From positions 1-14,031 of the forward strand of contig JAWOGN010000079.1 in the NCBI GenBank assembly GCA_046496815.1: a DNA stretch of 14,031 bases, written 5' to 3'. Below, piece by piece: positions 1-7,673 of the stretch; position 1 is the first letter of the stretch, and each line of letters starts with the position of its first letter. Both the position numbers and the translations under genes were made by a program. The notes beneath the pieces are model-generated. The model had not been told where the DNA came from, did not search any database, and saw nothing but the letters and a program-made list of their open reading frames with translations. Origin of the DNA: JAWOGN01 sp046496815. Lineage in GTDB: Bacteria; Desulfobacterota; DSM-4660; Desulfatiglandales; Desulfatiglandaceae.

Positions 1-717
1 GATGTCACCGATCGGCTGACCCCGTATAACTGGCTTTTTGTGCAGGAAGCCACCGTCGATATTGACGGTGAGAAACGGTCCCTGACAATCCCTCGGCGCT
101 GTATGCATTGTCAAAATCCCCCATGTGCCGATCTTTGCCCCTTTGGGGCTGCAAGAAAGCTGAAAAACGGCGTTACGCGAATCGACGCCGATGTATGTCT
201 GGGGGGATCGAAATGCAGGGCGGTGTGCCCCTGGAAAATTCCCCAACGTCAGACAGGCGTCGGCCTTTATCTGGACATGATGCCCGGTTTTGCCGGAAAT
301 GGGGTCATGTATAAGTGTGACCGCTGCTATGACAGGATTGAGAACGGAGAGGTACCGGCCTGTATCGACGCCTGCCCGGAGAATGTCCAGAAGATTGGCC
401 CCAGGGATGCAATTATTGAGGAAGCCCATGCGATTGCGGCCGAAATAAAGGGGTATATTTATGGTGAAAAGGAAAACGGCGGAACAAATACCATTTATGT
501 CTCCCCTGTCCCATTCGAGATGTTGAATAAAGTGATTGAAAAAGGCCCCGGCAAACCCCACTTTAGGCCGGTCGAGGATGCGATGGCCCACGCCGACAAT
601 CTGGCGAAGGCCATGATCGTCGCGCCATTTGCGGGTGTGGCTGCAGCAGTTGTGAAATCCATCGGTTTTTTTAAGAAACAGGGAGATGGACGGAGAAGCG
701 AAAATGAAGTTCAATAA
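1..717 (+). CDS. Iron-sulfur electron-transfer subunit (FdnH/DmsB-like), 5'-partial
   Basis: The reading frame is open from base 1, so the gene begins upstream; the GTG at 40 is an internal codon rather than a convincing start. Ferredoxin-type cysteine groups show a multi-cluster electron-transfer subunit of a molybdopterin-type or related respiratory complex: CxxCxxxxCxxxCP near 103-144, a second group near 196-228, and CxxC plus CxxxCP near 316-378. The second group reads CLGGSKCRAVCP, with glycine where the second cysteine of CxxCxxCxxxCP is expected, so that cluster has only three standard ligands. Near the C terminus a hydrophobic stretch (about 598-670) resembles the single membrane helix of formate dehydrogenase beta subunits. 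It overlaps the cytochrome b gene by 14 bases, so they are probably translationally coupled. By family analogy it would carry electrons between a catalytic subunit (outside the window) and the cytochrome b; substrate unknown. Confidence 0.85.
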   Translation, partial: DVTDRLTPYNWLFVQEATVDIDGEKRSLTIPRRCMHCQNPPCADLCPFGAARKLKNGVTRIDADVCLGGSKCRAVCPWKIPQRQTGVGLYLDMMPGFAGNGVMYKCDRCYDRIENGEVPACIDACPENVQKIGPRDAIIEEAHAIAAEIKGYIYGEKENGGTNTIYVSPVPFEMLNKVIEKGPGKPHFRPVEDAMAHADNLAKAMIVAPFAGVAAAVVKSIGFFKKQGDGRRSENEVQ

Positions 718-1189
718 TCATCGGAGGCGAAGTGGGCGTGCAATGTGGGTGAGACGCTGGATTTACACGGCAATATTTGCCGTAATGGGATTTACAGGAT
801 TTGGACAATTGCCGATATTCAATCGGTATTACATTTCCGACATTCCAGGCATGGCCTGGGCGGCGAATTTTTACGTGACGCACACAATCCACTACCTCGG
901 CGCGATCTTTCTAATTGGTTTTGTCACTTATATTTCCCTTGATTATCTGCTGGCCGGTACCGGCAGGCTAAAGCTTACAGCCTCCGCTTACCTGCGCATC
1001 GCCTTCCTGGGCGGCATTATCATCACCGGTGTATTCAGAGTTTTGAAGAATTTGCCGAATGTGACCTTTTCACCCAATTTCACGCTTTTTATCGACTTGT
1101 CCCATCTCGGATTCATGATGGCCTATCTTTTGACAGCACTGCTGTTTTTGATTATAAGGTCAGGGTGGATTGCGGAAGAACCCATTTGA
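704..1189 (+). CDS. Membrane cytochrome b subunit (formate dehydrogenase gamma / cytochrome b561-like)
   Basis: The 161-residue product has four predicted membrane helices, about residues 19-38, 57-83, 97-114 and 127-151. Histidines inside helices 2 and 4 (H60 and H63; H134) are candidate heme b ligands. This is the layout of gamma subunits that anchor an iron-sulfur subunit and pass electrons to or from the quinone pool. I prefer the ATG at 704 because GGAGAAG (692-698) lies five bases upstream; an ATG at 686 in the same frame has its G-rich stretch directly abutting the start. It overlaps the upstream iron-sulfur gene and is followed after 9 bases by a cysteine-rich small gene. It is shorter than E. 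coli FdnI (about 217 residues), so the exact family is uncertain, but a quinone-linked role fits both sequence and context. Confidence 0.8.
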   Translation: MKFNNHRRRSGRAMWVRRWIYTAIFAVMGFTGFGQLPIFNRYYISDIPGMAWAANFYVTHTIHYLGAIFLIGFVTYISLDYLLAGTGRLKLTASAYLRIAFLGGIIITGVFRVLKNLPNVTFSPNFTLFIDLSHLGFMMAYLLTALLFLIIRSGWIAEEPI

Positions 1190-1198
1190 GGAGAGCGT

Positions 1199-1405
1199 AT
1201 GCAGTGCAGATATCATCCCGGACGGGAAGCTTACGTCACGTGCCAAAAGATGGAAATCGGTTATTGCCGGGATTGTCTTGAGAATTGTGAAGCCTGCACG
1301 GAACCTTGTACCTACTGCAAGTTCCGACCCCAGTGCATCATTTGGGAGCTGTGTCGAAAGAGTGAAAAAAGATATCGGCTCGAGCGGGAGGCAAAAGGCA
1401 TCTAG
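1199..1405 (+). CDS. Small cysteine-rich protein with B-box-like zinc-binding pattern
   Basis: This 68-residue protein contains ten cysteines (3, 15, 23, 26, 30, 33, 37, 40, 46, 52). The first part, C3-x2-H6-x8-C15-x7-C23-x2-C26, resembles a B-box-type zinc finger, and the rest is a run of CxxC-type pairs. It starts 9 bases after the cytochrome b stop, with AGGAG (1189-1193) five bases before the ATG, so it is very likely the third gene of the redox operon. The C-terminal 15 residues are charged. No signal peptide or membrane helix is visible, so it should be cytoplasmic. Its role is unknown. Metal binding is probable, and the context would allow an assembly or maturation helper for the redox complex, but that is inference. 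Confidence 0.75.
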   Translation: MQCRYHPGREAYVTCQKMEIGYCRDCLENCEACTEPCTYCKFRPQCIIWELCRKSEKRYRLEREAKGI

Positions 1406-1435
1406 CGCGATCGCCTGTAGGTCAGGAAGCGATTG

Positions 1436-1462
1436 CCGGCCTCCACAATTTGGCGGTTTTTT
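1436..1462 (+). terminator. Possible Rho-independent terminator after the redox operon
   Basis: CCGGCC (1436-1441) can pair with GGCGG (1452-1456) with one bulged base across a ten-base loop, followed by six T residues (1457-1462). The stem is short and imperfect. It lies 31 bases after the last gene of the redox operon, which is the expected place. Confidence 0.4.
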
Positions 1463-1567
1463 CCTATCGCCGGATTTTTCAACGCGTATCCATACCCCTC
1501 TATAAGAATTCCAGCGGTCTTTCTTGCTTTTTTCAGCGACCTTCCGGTCGTATCTTACTCAATACCC

Positions 1568-1595
1568 TTGAATGGATTGCAAGGAATGGTATATT
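1568..1595 (+). promoter_or_regulatory. Likely sigma70-type promoter for the RecD2-like gene
   Basis: TTGAAT (1568-1573) and TATATT (1590-1595) are separated by 16 bases and match the -35 and -10 consensus at four and five of six positions. Transcription would begin near 1602, upstream of the ATG at 1641. The in-frame ATG at 1572 lies inside this -35 element, which argues against its use as a start. Confidence 0.4.
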
Positions 1596-1640
1596 AGCCT
1601 GCGGAATCTAAGGCTTTACGTACGGCACGCGGTTACCCCT

Positions 1641-3881
1641 ATGCGCAATCAAGCCCCCAATCCGACGGTATCTCATGAAAAGCCCGGTGAGAAACTGGAG
1701 GGTCAGATAGAGCGAATCACATATATGAACGAGGAAACCGGCTTCACCGTGGCGAAAGTCGTTGTCCCGGATTATTTATCCCCCGTAACAATCATTGGGA
1801 ACCTTCCGGCGCTATCCCCTGGGGAGGTTCTGAGAATGGAGGGCCTCTGGGAGACCCATAAGAAGTTTGGTCGGCAGTTTCGAGTTTTAAACCATCAGAC
1901 CGTCCTGCCGGTAACCGTGGAAGGTATCCGGAAATACCTCGGTTCCGGCCTTGTCAAGGGAATCGGGCCTGAACTGGCATCGAGAATCGTGAATAGATTT
2001 GGGGAAAAAACCCTGACGATCATCGAATCGCGGATGGAGGAACTGGGAACGGTTGAAGGAATTGGGCGGAAAAGGCTCCTGATGATCAAAGAAGCCTGGA
2101 CCGCCCAGAAAGAGATCCGCGGCATTATGATGTTCCTTCAACAATACGGGGTGGGTCTGGGTCAAGCAACGCGGATTTATAAGAAATACGGGCAGCGATC
2201 TATCGCCATTGTGTCACAGAACCCTTACAAGCTTGCGTCAGACATCCCTGGGATCGGCTTTCGAACTGCCGATAGAATTGCAGAAAAACTCGGTTTCAAA
2301 AAAAATGCTCCGGTTAGGGCGGAAGCCGGAATACTCTACGTGTTAAATCAATTATCTGAAGAAGGGCATGTCTTTTATCCCTATGACGGGCTGTTGGAAA
2401 AGTGCCGAGAGATCCTGGATGTGGATCAGGGAACCATTCTTAAGGGTCTGGGTCGGATTGCACTTGAAAACAGAATTGTCATCGAGGATTTGAATGAACG
2501 CTTGGAAAATTTTGAGATCAATCGAAAGGCCGTGTATCTCTCAAGATTCCATGTATCGGAAACAGGCATCGTCCGTCATTTTTTCCGACTGATTTCAACC
2601 GGTAAAAGCACCCGAAGCATGGATGTTGAAAAAGCCATCATCTGGGTTCAAAAGAGAATCAAACTTGGGCTCGCGCCGGGGCAGATGGATGCGATTCGAC
2701 ACGCCATTTCAGACAAGGTCGTCATCATTACCGGCGGACCCGGCACCGGGAAGACGACCATTATTCATGCAGTCCTCGAAATCTATGCGGCTATCGGCGC
2801 CGGCATATCTCTGGCCGCTCCCACGGGCAGGGCGGCCAAGCGCATGACCGAGGCGACCGGTCGAGCTGCAAAGACCATCCACCGGATGCTCGAATACAGT
2901 TGGCAAAAGGGAGGTTTCACCCGCGATGAAAATCGGCCCGTGGACGCGGATGTGATCATTTTGGACGAAGTTTCCATGATCGATACCCTGCTGATGTATC
3001 ATTTTCTGAAAGCGGTGCCCGCCGCGGCGAGTTTGATTCTCGTGGGCGATTCCAATCAGCTTCCATCCGTGGGTCCGGGAAACGTGTTGGGGGATCTCAT
3101 CGAATCCAGGATTATCCCGGTGATTGAGCTGAACCGGATTTTCCGGCAGGCAAGGGAAAGCCGCATTGTGGTTAATGCCCACAGGATCAATCAGGGAAGG
3201 CTTCCGGACTTGAGGCCCCCGGAAAAGAACCTGGGGGATTTCTATTTTATTGAGCAAAACGCACCGGATCAGGCACTCAAAACCATCATGGATCTGGTGA
3301 GCAAGCGGATTCCTCAACGGTTCAAAATGGATCCGATTGAGGATGTTCAGGTGCTCTCGCCCATGCACAAGGGAGAGGTCGGAACCGAGAACCTCAACAG
3401 ACAACTCCAGGAGGCTCTGAATCCTTCAAACCCGGAGTTGGTTAGAGGCGAAAGGCGGTTCCGACTCGAAGACAAAGTGATGCAAATCAGAAACAACTAT
3501 GAAAAGGAGGTCTTTAACGGGGACATCGGCCGGATCGAATCCATTGATGCGGAGAAGCAATCGGTTATGGTTGTTTATGAAGGACGGCCGGTGCCCTATG
3601 ATTTTTCAGAGCTGGATGAGATCGTGCTGGCATACGCCATTTCCGTGCACAAGTCTCAGGGAAGCGAGTATCCGGCGGTTGTGATCCCCCTGTTGCCGCA
3701 GCATTATCTGCTTCTCCAGCGGAATCTCATCTATACTGCGGTCACGCGGGGGAAGCGACTGGTGGTCATCACGGGAAGCAAGAAGGCGCTTGCCACAGGG
3801 GTGATGAATGCAAAGCCCCGGAAACGGCACACGTTTCTTGCCGAAAGACTGAGAGGCGGTTATGCCGAAACGGCCGGGTAA
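1641..3881 (+). CDS. recD2: RecD2/TraA-type SF1 DNA helicase
   Basis: The 746-residue product is an SF1B 5'-3' DNA helicase of the RecD2 type, the class that works without RecBC. An N-terminal domain opens with an LEGxIERITY-type segment seen in this family, followed by helix-hairpin-helix-like repeats rich in GxG (about residues 95-220). The ATPase core has Walker A GGPGTGKTT (lysine 371), Walker B with the D442-E443 pair, motif III GDSNQLPSVGPG, an ELNRIFRQ motif, and a C-terminal UvrD_C_2-like region with VHKSQGSEYP and YTAVTRGK motifs. Length fits the family. I chose the ATG at 1641 because the next in-frame ATG upstream (1572) falls in a probable promoter and adds residues unlike the family start; no clear ribosome binding site precedes either. 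It is monocistronic and converges with the der pair. By family knowledge it acts in DNA repair or recombination; the specific role is untested here. Confidence 0.93.
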   Translation: MRNQAPNPTVSHEKPGEKLEGQIERITYMNEETGFTVAKVVVPDYLSPVTIIGNLPALSPGEVLRMEGLWETHKKFGRQFRVLNHQTVLPVTVEGIRKYLGSGLVKGIGPELASRIVNRFGEKTLTIIESRMEELGTVEGIGRKRLLMIKEAWTAQKEIRGIMMFLQQYGVGLGQATRIYKKYGQRSIAIVSQNPYKLASDIPGIGFRTADRIAEKLGFKKNAPVRAEAGILYVLNQLSEEGHVFYPYDGLLEKCREILDVDQGTILKGLGRIALENRIVIEDLNERLENFEINRKAVYLSRFHVSETGIVRHFFRLISTGKSTRSMDVEKAIIWVQKRIKLGLAPGQMDAIRHAISDKVVIITGGPGTGKTTIIHAVLEIYAAIGAGISLAAPTGRAAKRMTEATGRAAKTIHRMLEYSWQKGGFTRDENRPVDADVIILDEVSMIDTLLMYHFLKAVPAAASLILVGDSNQLPSVGPGNVLGDLIESRIIPVIELNRIFRQARESRIVVNAHRINQGRLPDLRPPEKNLGDFYFIEQNAPDQALKTIMDLVSKRIPQRFKMDPIEDVQVLSPMHKGEVGTENLNRQLQEALNPSNPELVRGERRFRLEDKVMQIRNNYEKEVFNGDIGRIESIDAEKQSVMVVYEGRPVPYDFSELDEIVLAYAISVHKSQGSEYPAVVIPLLPQHYLLLQRNLIYTAVTRGKRLVVITGSKKALATGVMNAKPRKRHTFLAERLRGGYAETAG

Positions 3882-3980
3882 GCGGTGCACCTTGTCCCTG
3901 GGGTTTCCTTCGTGAAGCCTGCAACTCAGCGCCATCCAAATATAAATCCCGGGATGCTTCACCGATGCCCCTTCCCGGTG

Positions 3981-4355
3981 TCACGCCGGGAGCGGCTCTA
4001 CCGACACCGTGTCCTCATGCATCACCTCCCTCAAAATGGTTGCATCCCCGGTGACTTTACCGATAACATTCACGGCGCTTGCAGGAATGATTTTCCCTTG
4101 GGTGCTCATCGGGGTGGGACCGAAGAAGACACAGAATGCGCGACCGGTAGGCCAATATCCCAAATCTCCGATGTCAACCTCCTCCTGGGCGCTGTCATCC
4201 AGTTTCGCTTCCACAGGAATGGTGAAGTAGATCTCATCCCCCCATGTGTTGAAAGCGGTTCTGAGCGGAAGGACCTTGCCGACATCTCGTGCGGTGGGCG
4301 TGTCGTTGAGTTGCGCATCGAGGGTTAATCGACCGATTCTAATTTTGATTTTCAT
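3981..4355 (-). CDS. Cyclophilin-like fold protein (TM1367 / Cyclophil_like family)
   Basis: This 124-residue protein matches the small cyclophilin-like family typified by TM1367. It opens with a beta strand (MKIKIRIG), carries a D-T-P-T-A-like segment after an LND turn, then a WGDEIYFTIPV motif, a DIGDLGYWPTGRAFCVFFGPTP segment and a short hydrophilic tail. These proteins share the cyclophilin barrel but generally lack the prolyl isomerase active site, and their biochemical role is not established. The ATG overlaps the der stop codon as ATGA (4352-4355), so translation should be coupled to der. No separate ribosome binding site or promoter is needed. There is no signal peptide, so it is cytoplasmic. 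Confidence 0.8.
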   Translation of the reverse strand: MKIKIRIGRLTLDAQLNDTPTARDVGKVLPLRTAFNTWGDEIYFTIPVEAKLDDSAQEEVDIGDLGYWPTGRAFCVFFGPTPMSTQGKIIPASAVNVIGKVTGDATILREVMHEDTVSVEPLPA

Positions 4356-5701
4356 GCCTGCGCTCCTGTTCTAATTCCCTTCACGGGAGTTTGCACTTTC
4401 TTCCTAAACTCCAATCTAAGCGGGGCGGATTCAATCCGCAGGCGCTGCCGCAACTGGTTGATCAAAAACCGTTCGTAGGAGAAATGGACCTTGTCCGGTC
4501 GGTTTACGAATATCAGAAACGTGGGGGGCTTGGAGCGGACTTGTGTCGCATAGAAAAACTTCAAATGTCCCCGATTGATTTTCGGCGGCGGGTGCTTTTC
4601 AGTGGTTTCTCGTAACGCCTTGTTTACGGATGGTGTGCTGAATTGCCGTGAAAACTGCGTATAGACCGTATCAATTTTATCGAAAAGTTTCATGACGCTT
4701 TCGCCGGTCAAGGCTGAAAGGTTCACCCGTGGGGCAAAGGATACGAATCCCAGTTGTCGATCCAAATCTTTGACCAAGGAATTGATTTTCCGCGGGTCCC
4801 CTTTAATCAGGTCCCATTTGTTGACAGCCAAAACCAGGCCTTTGCCCTGCTCGGATACATATCCGCATATCCGGGCGTCTTGCTCGGATATGCCGGTATC
4901 ACCGTCCAGGAGTATTGCGGCCACATGACACCGCTTGATGCTCTTGAGGGCTTTGATCATTGAGAATTTATCGATGTTTTCCTTGACCTTTGCTTTTCTT
5001 CTCAATCCGGCGGTATCTATCAAGAGATAGGCCTTATCCCGGTAGGTAAAAGACGTGTCCACCGGGTCACGGGTTGTGCCCGGAATGTCACTTACCAGCA
5101 GCCGGTCTGCGCCCAGAATCCGATTGATCAGCGAAGATTTCCCAACATTGGGTTTCCCCAACACAGCGACTCGAATTTTATCACGAATTTCCGGTATGTT
5201 TTGAGATTGTGGAAGGGCCTTCACCACATCCTCCAAAAGCCCTCTCACACCGTAGCCGTGTGCGGCTGAAACGGCGTAGATGGGCGCCATACCGAGTCTG
5301 TAGAAATCACCGATCGAATGCGCATGCTCCGGCCCATCTACCTTGTTCACGGCCAGAAAAATTGCTTTTTGGGTGCGTCTCAATATGTCTGCGATTTCCT
5401 GGTCCCCGGGCATCAACCCCTCCCTGCCGTCCACCATGAAGATGATGCCGTCCGCTTCGGCAATCGCCTTCTCTATTTGCCCCCTAATACCTGCAAACAA
5501 AGGATCTGCTCCGAGGTCATCGAATCCTCCGGTATCCACAAGCGTGAAGGAAACGCCGTCGTGGGTTATGACGGCCTCGAGTCGGTCCCTCGTGATACCC
5601 GGACGGTCGGCAACCAACGCATCTCTTGACCGCTTGAGGCGGTTGAAGAGCGTCGACTTCCCCACATTGGGTCTTCCTACAATTGCGGTGATAGGACTCA
5701 T
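4352..5701 (-). CDS. der: Ribosome-assembly GTPase Der (EngA)
   Basis: The 449-residue product has the tandem GTPase layout unique to Der. Domain 1 has the P-loop GRPNVGKS (9-16), DTGG (56-59) and NKVD (119-122). Domain 2 has GKPNVGKSS (182-190), DTAG (229-232) and NKWD (294-297). A C-terminal KH-like domain spans about 350-437. Family knowledge: Der binds the 50S ribosomal precursor and is generally essential. Length is close to the usual 440-490 residues, and all nucleotide-binding motifs are intact. The ATG at 5701 places the P-loop at the usual N-terminal distance, but no strong ribosome binding site precedes it. The last codons overlap the cyclophilin-like gene. The upstream region carries a likely promoter and an inverted repeat shared with the divergent pyrG side. 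Confidence 0.97.
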   Translation of the reverse strand: MSPITAIVGRPNVGKSTLFNRLKRSRDALVADRPGITRDRLEAVITHDGVSFTLVDTGGFDDLGADPLFAGIRGQIEKAIAEADGIIFMVDGREGLMPGDQEIADILRRTQKAIFLAVNKVDGPEHAHSIGDFYRLGMAPIYAVSAAHGYGVRGLLEDVVKALPQSQNIPEIRDKIRVAVLGKPNVGKSSLINRILGADRLLVSDIPGTTRDPVDTSFTYRDKAYLLIDTAGLRRKAKVKENIDKFSMIKALKSIKRCHVAAILLDGDTGISEQDARICGYVSEQGKGLVLAVNKWDLIKGDPRKINSLVKDLDRQLGFVSFAPRVNLSALTGESVMKLFDKIDTVYTQFSRQFSTPSVNKALRETTEKHPPPKINRGHLKFFYATQVRSKPPTFLIFVNRPDKVHFSYERFLINQLRQRLRIESAPLRLEFRKKVQTPVKGIRTGAQA

Positions 5702-5726
5702 GATTTGACAGTGTCGTAAAAAGAAT

Positions 5727-5755
5727 CGGCTTCATCTTAACGGTTTTTGAAGCCG
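5727..5755. repeat. 8-bp perfect inverted repeat between der and pyrG
   Basis: CGGCTTCA (5727-5734) and TGAAGCCG (5748-5755) form a perfect inverted repeat around a 13-base centre. It covers the spacer and edge of the predicted der -10 element. Read on the minus strand it is followed by ATTCTTTTT, so it could be an operator or a leader terminator/attenuator of der. Confidence 0.5.
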
Positions 5756-5761
5756 GGTCAA
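5734..5761 (-). promoter_or_regulatory. Likely der promoter
   Basis: Reading the minus strand, TTGACC (5761-5756) and TAAGAT (5739-5734) are separated by 16 bases, five and four of six matches to the sigma70 consensus. Transcription would start near 5727, about 26 bases before the der ATG. Confidence 0.4.
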
Positions 5762-5891
5762 GTTGATTTGTTTTCAGCTGTAGGGGGCGATGGCCTCGGT
5801 GCGCCAACATTATGCCTTGACTAATGATCTGAATATGGATACGTTAGGAACCAAAGATCGCAAATTCAATCATGTGATATCTCCTCTGGAA

Positions 5892-7472
5892 ATGCCTGCC
5901 AAATACATTATTGTTACGGGTGGCGTCCTATCCGGTCTCGGCAAAGGGATTGCTGCCGCTTCCATCGGTCATCTCCTGTCTTCGAAACTGAAAATCATTC
6001 CCATTAAATGTGACGGCTATCTGAATGTAGATCCGGGGACGATGAACCCTTTCGAACATGGGGAAGTTTTCGTTTTGGATGACGGGACTGAAGTCGACAT
6101 GGATTTCGGACACTACGAGCGATTTTTGGGAGTAACCTGCAAGTCCAAATGGAATCTGACCATGGGCAAGGTTTTCGATATGGTGCGGAAAAGGGAACGA
6201 AGGGGAGACTACCTTGGAAAGACTGTCCAGTACATTCCTCACGTGACGGATGTGATTAAAAACCACATTTTTGAAATTGTCCGAGAAGAGAAACCCGATC
6301 TTATCATCGTGGAAATCGGGGGAACCGTGGGGGATATCGAGAATGAACTTTTCTTGGAATCGATGAGACAGATGAGAGAGGATGTCGGCCGGGAAAACAT
6401 CATCTATATCCACTTGACGTACGTGCCGATTCCCTACGGCGTGAGCGAACAGAAATCAAAGCCGACCCAGCAAAGTGTGAACCTATTGAAACAAAGGGGG
6501 ATTTTTCCGGATATCATCATCGGAAGGTGTTCGGAAGTTCTGACAAAGGAGATTAAGACGAAAATTTCCAACTTCTGTGATGTTCAGCCCAACGCAGTGA
6601 TTACCGGCCTGGATGTGGAAGATATCTACGAAATACCGGTTGTCTTTGAGAAAGAAGGCCTACCGGAGATCATCCACAAGAAGCTCAACATCTACAGCCC
6701 GCCTGATTTGAGAAAATGGAAAGCGCTGATCGAAAATATCCGGAATCCGAAAAAAGAAATCACCGTTGCAATGTGTGGAAAATACACGAAACTTGAGGAT
6801 TCCTATGCGTCCATCAAGGAATCTTTCAATCATTGCTCGGCTCACTTCGGATGTAAGATCAACCTGAAATGGGTAGAAACGACTGAACTGAAGGATACTT
6901 CTTTTGTGGAGCGCATCGATGGCGTTGTGGTGCCGGGAGGGTTCGGGTCCCGAGGCACCGAAGGCAAGATCGAAATCATTCGGCTGGCGAGGGAGCTGAA
7001 TATTCCGTTCTTGGGACTTTGCCTGGGGCTCCAGTTGGCGATTATTGAATTCGCCAGGAACGAATGCCATTTGGTAAATGCGAATTCAACTGAAATAGAT
7101 CCGGATACGCCGTATCCGGTGATTGATATTCTTGCGGAACAACGGACGGTGAGCGAGAAGGGCGGAACCATGAGGCTTGGGGCTTATTCGGCTGTGCTTA
7201 AGGAGGGAACGCGGGTTCGCGCGCTTTACGGTGCGCAAGAGGTTTCAGAGCGACACCGGCACCGATATGAGGTAAATCCCGAGTATCATGCGGTCATCCA
7301 GGAAAAAGGCATGGTCTTTTCCGGAATGTCCGGTGATGGCAGGCTGGTTGAGTTTATCGAATTGCCCGCTTCAAGTTACTTTGTCGCGACTCAATCGCAC
7401 CCTGAACTGAAGTCAAGGATGGAAAAACCTGCCCCACTTTTTTATGGCTTTGTTGAAGCGTGTTTGACTTAG
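5892..7472 (+). CDS. pyrG: CTP synthase (glutamine-hydrolysing), divergent subtype
   Basis: CTP synthase aminates UTP to CTP using ATP and glutamine. The 526-residue product has the synthetase domain with GGVLSGLGKG (10-19), the DPGTMNP and HGEVFVLDDG motifs, KSKPTQ of the UTP site and an ENE segment in VGDIENELF. The glutamine amidotransferase domain has the nucleophile in GLCLGLQ (C377) and the SHPE pair (H503, E505). I chose the ATG at 5892 because the family starts a few residues before the YIIVTGG strand. Starting at 5790 would add 34 unmatched residues, although a G-rich run (5782-5787) sits close to that ATG. Several usually constant stretches differ: KCDGYLN instead of KLDPYIN, a TCKSKWNLTMGK segment, and YVPIPYGVSEQKSKPTQ instead of the common VPYLxxxGExKTKPTQ. 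It is divergent from der, and no terminator is clear downstream. Confidence 0.95.
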   Translation: MPAKYIIVTGGVLSGLGKGIAAASIGHLLSSKLKIIPIKCDGYLNVDPGTMNPFEHGEVFVLDDGTEVDMDFGHYERFLGVTCKSKWNLTMGKVFDMVRKRERRGDYLGKTVQYIPHVTDVIKNHIFEIVREEKPDLIIVEIGGTVGDIENELFLESMRQMREDVGRENIIYIHLTYVPIPYGVSEQKSKPTQQSVNLLKQRGIFPDIIIGRCSEVLTKEIKTKISNFCDVQPNAVITGLDVEDIYEIPVVFEKEGLPEIIHKKLNIYSPPDLRKWKALIENIRNPKKEITVAMCGKYTKLEDSYASIKESFNHCSAHFGCKINLKWVETTELKDTSFVERIDGVVVPGGFGSRGTEGKIEIIRLARELNIPFLGLCLGLQLAIIEFARNECHLVNANSTEIDPDTPYPVIDILAEQRTVSEKGGTMRLGAYSAVLKEGTRVRALYGAQEVSERHRHRYEVNPEYHAVIQEKGMVFSGMSGDGRLVEFIELPASSYFVATQSHPELKSRMEKPAPLFYGFVEACLT

Positions 7473-7673
7473 TGTTCGTCCAGGAAGTACCCTTCTCCCC
7501 AACTCCCCATCCATATCCGGAATTGCTGGCACCAGAACAACCAAAGGCTGAAGCTTCCAACAGGGCGCCTCCGGTCTCGGCGAAATGCAGGGGCTTTCTT
7601 GCTGCTTACAAATTTTTAAAATTCCCTCCTGTATGGTGCATTGCCTGCAGTTTTTCTAAAAGGGCGGGAACAC

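Noticed and set aside
1572..1640. A 23-residue N-terminal extension of the RecD2-like helicase.
   Set aside because: Its ATG lies inside a good promoter-like -35 element and the added residues do not resemble the family.
3945..3956. Palindrome ATCCCGGGAT between the convergent recD2 and der-side genes as a terminator.
   Set aside because: A palindrome with no loop and no T-run; it could not be supported as a terminator on either strand.
5790..5891. A 34-residue N-terminal extension of CTP synthase from the ATG at 5790.
   Set aside because: The extension has no resemblance to the family start, and the G-rich run sits only two bases before the ATG. The start at 5892 matches the family, although its own ribosome binding site is weak.
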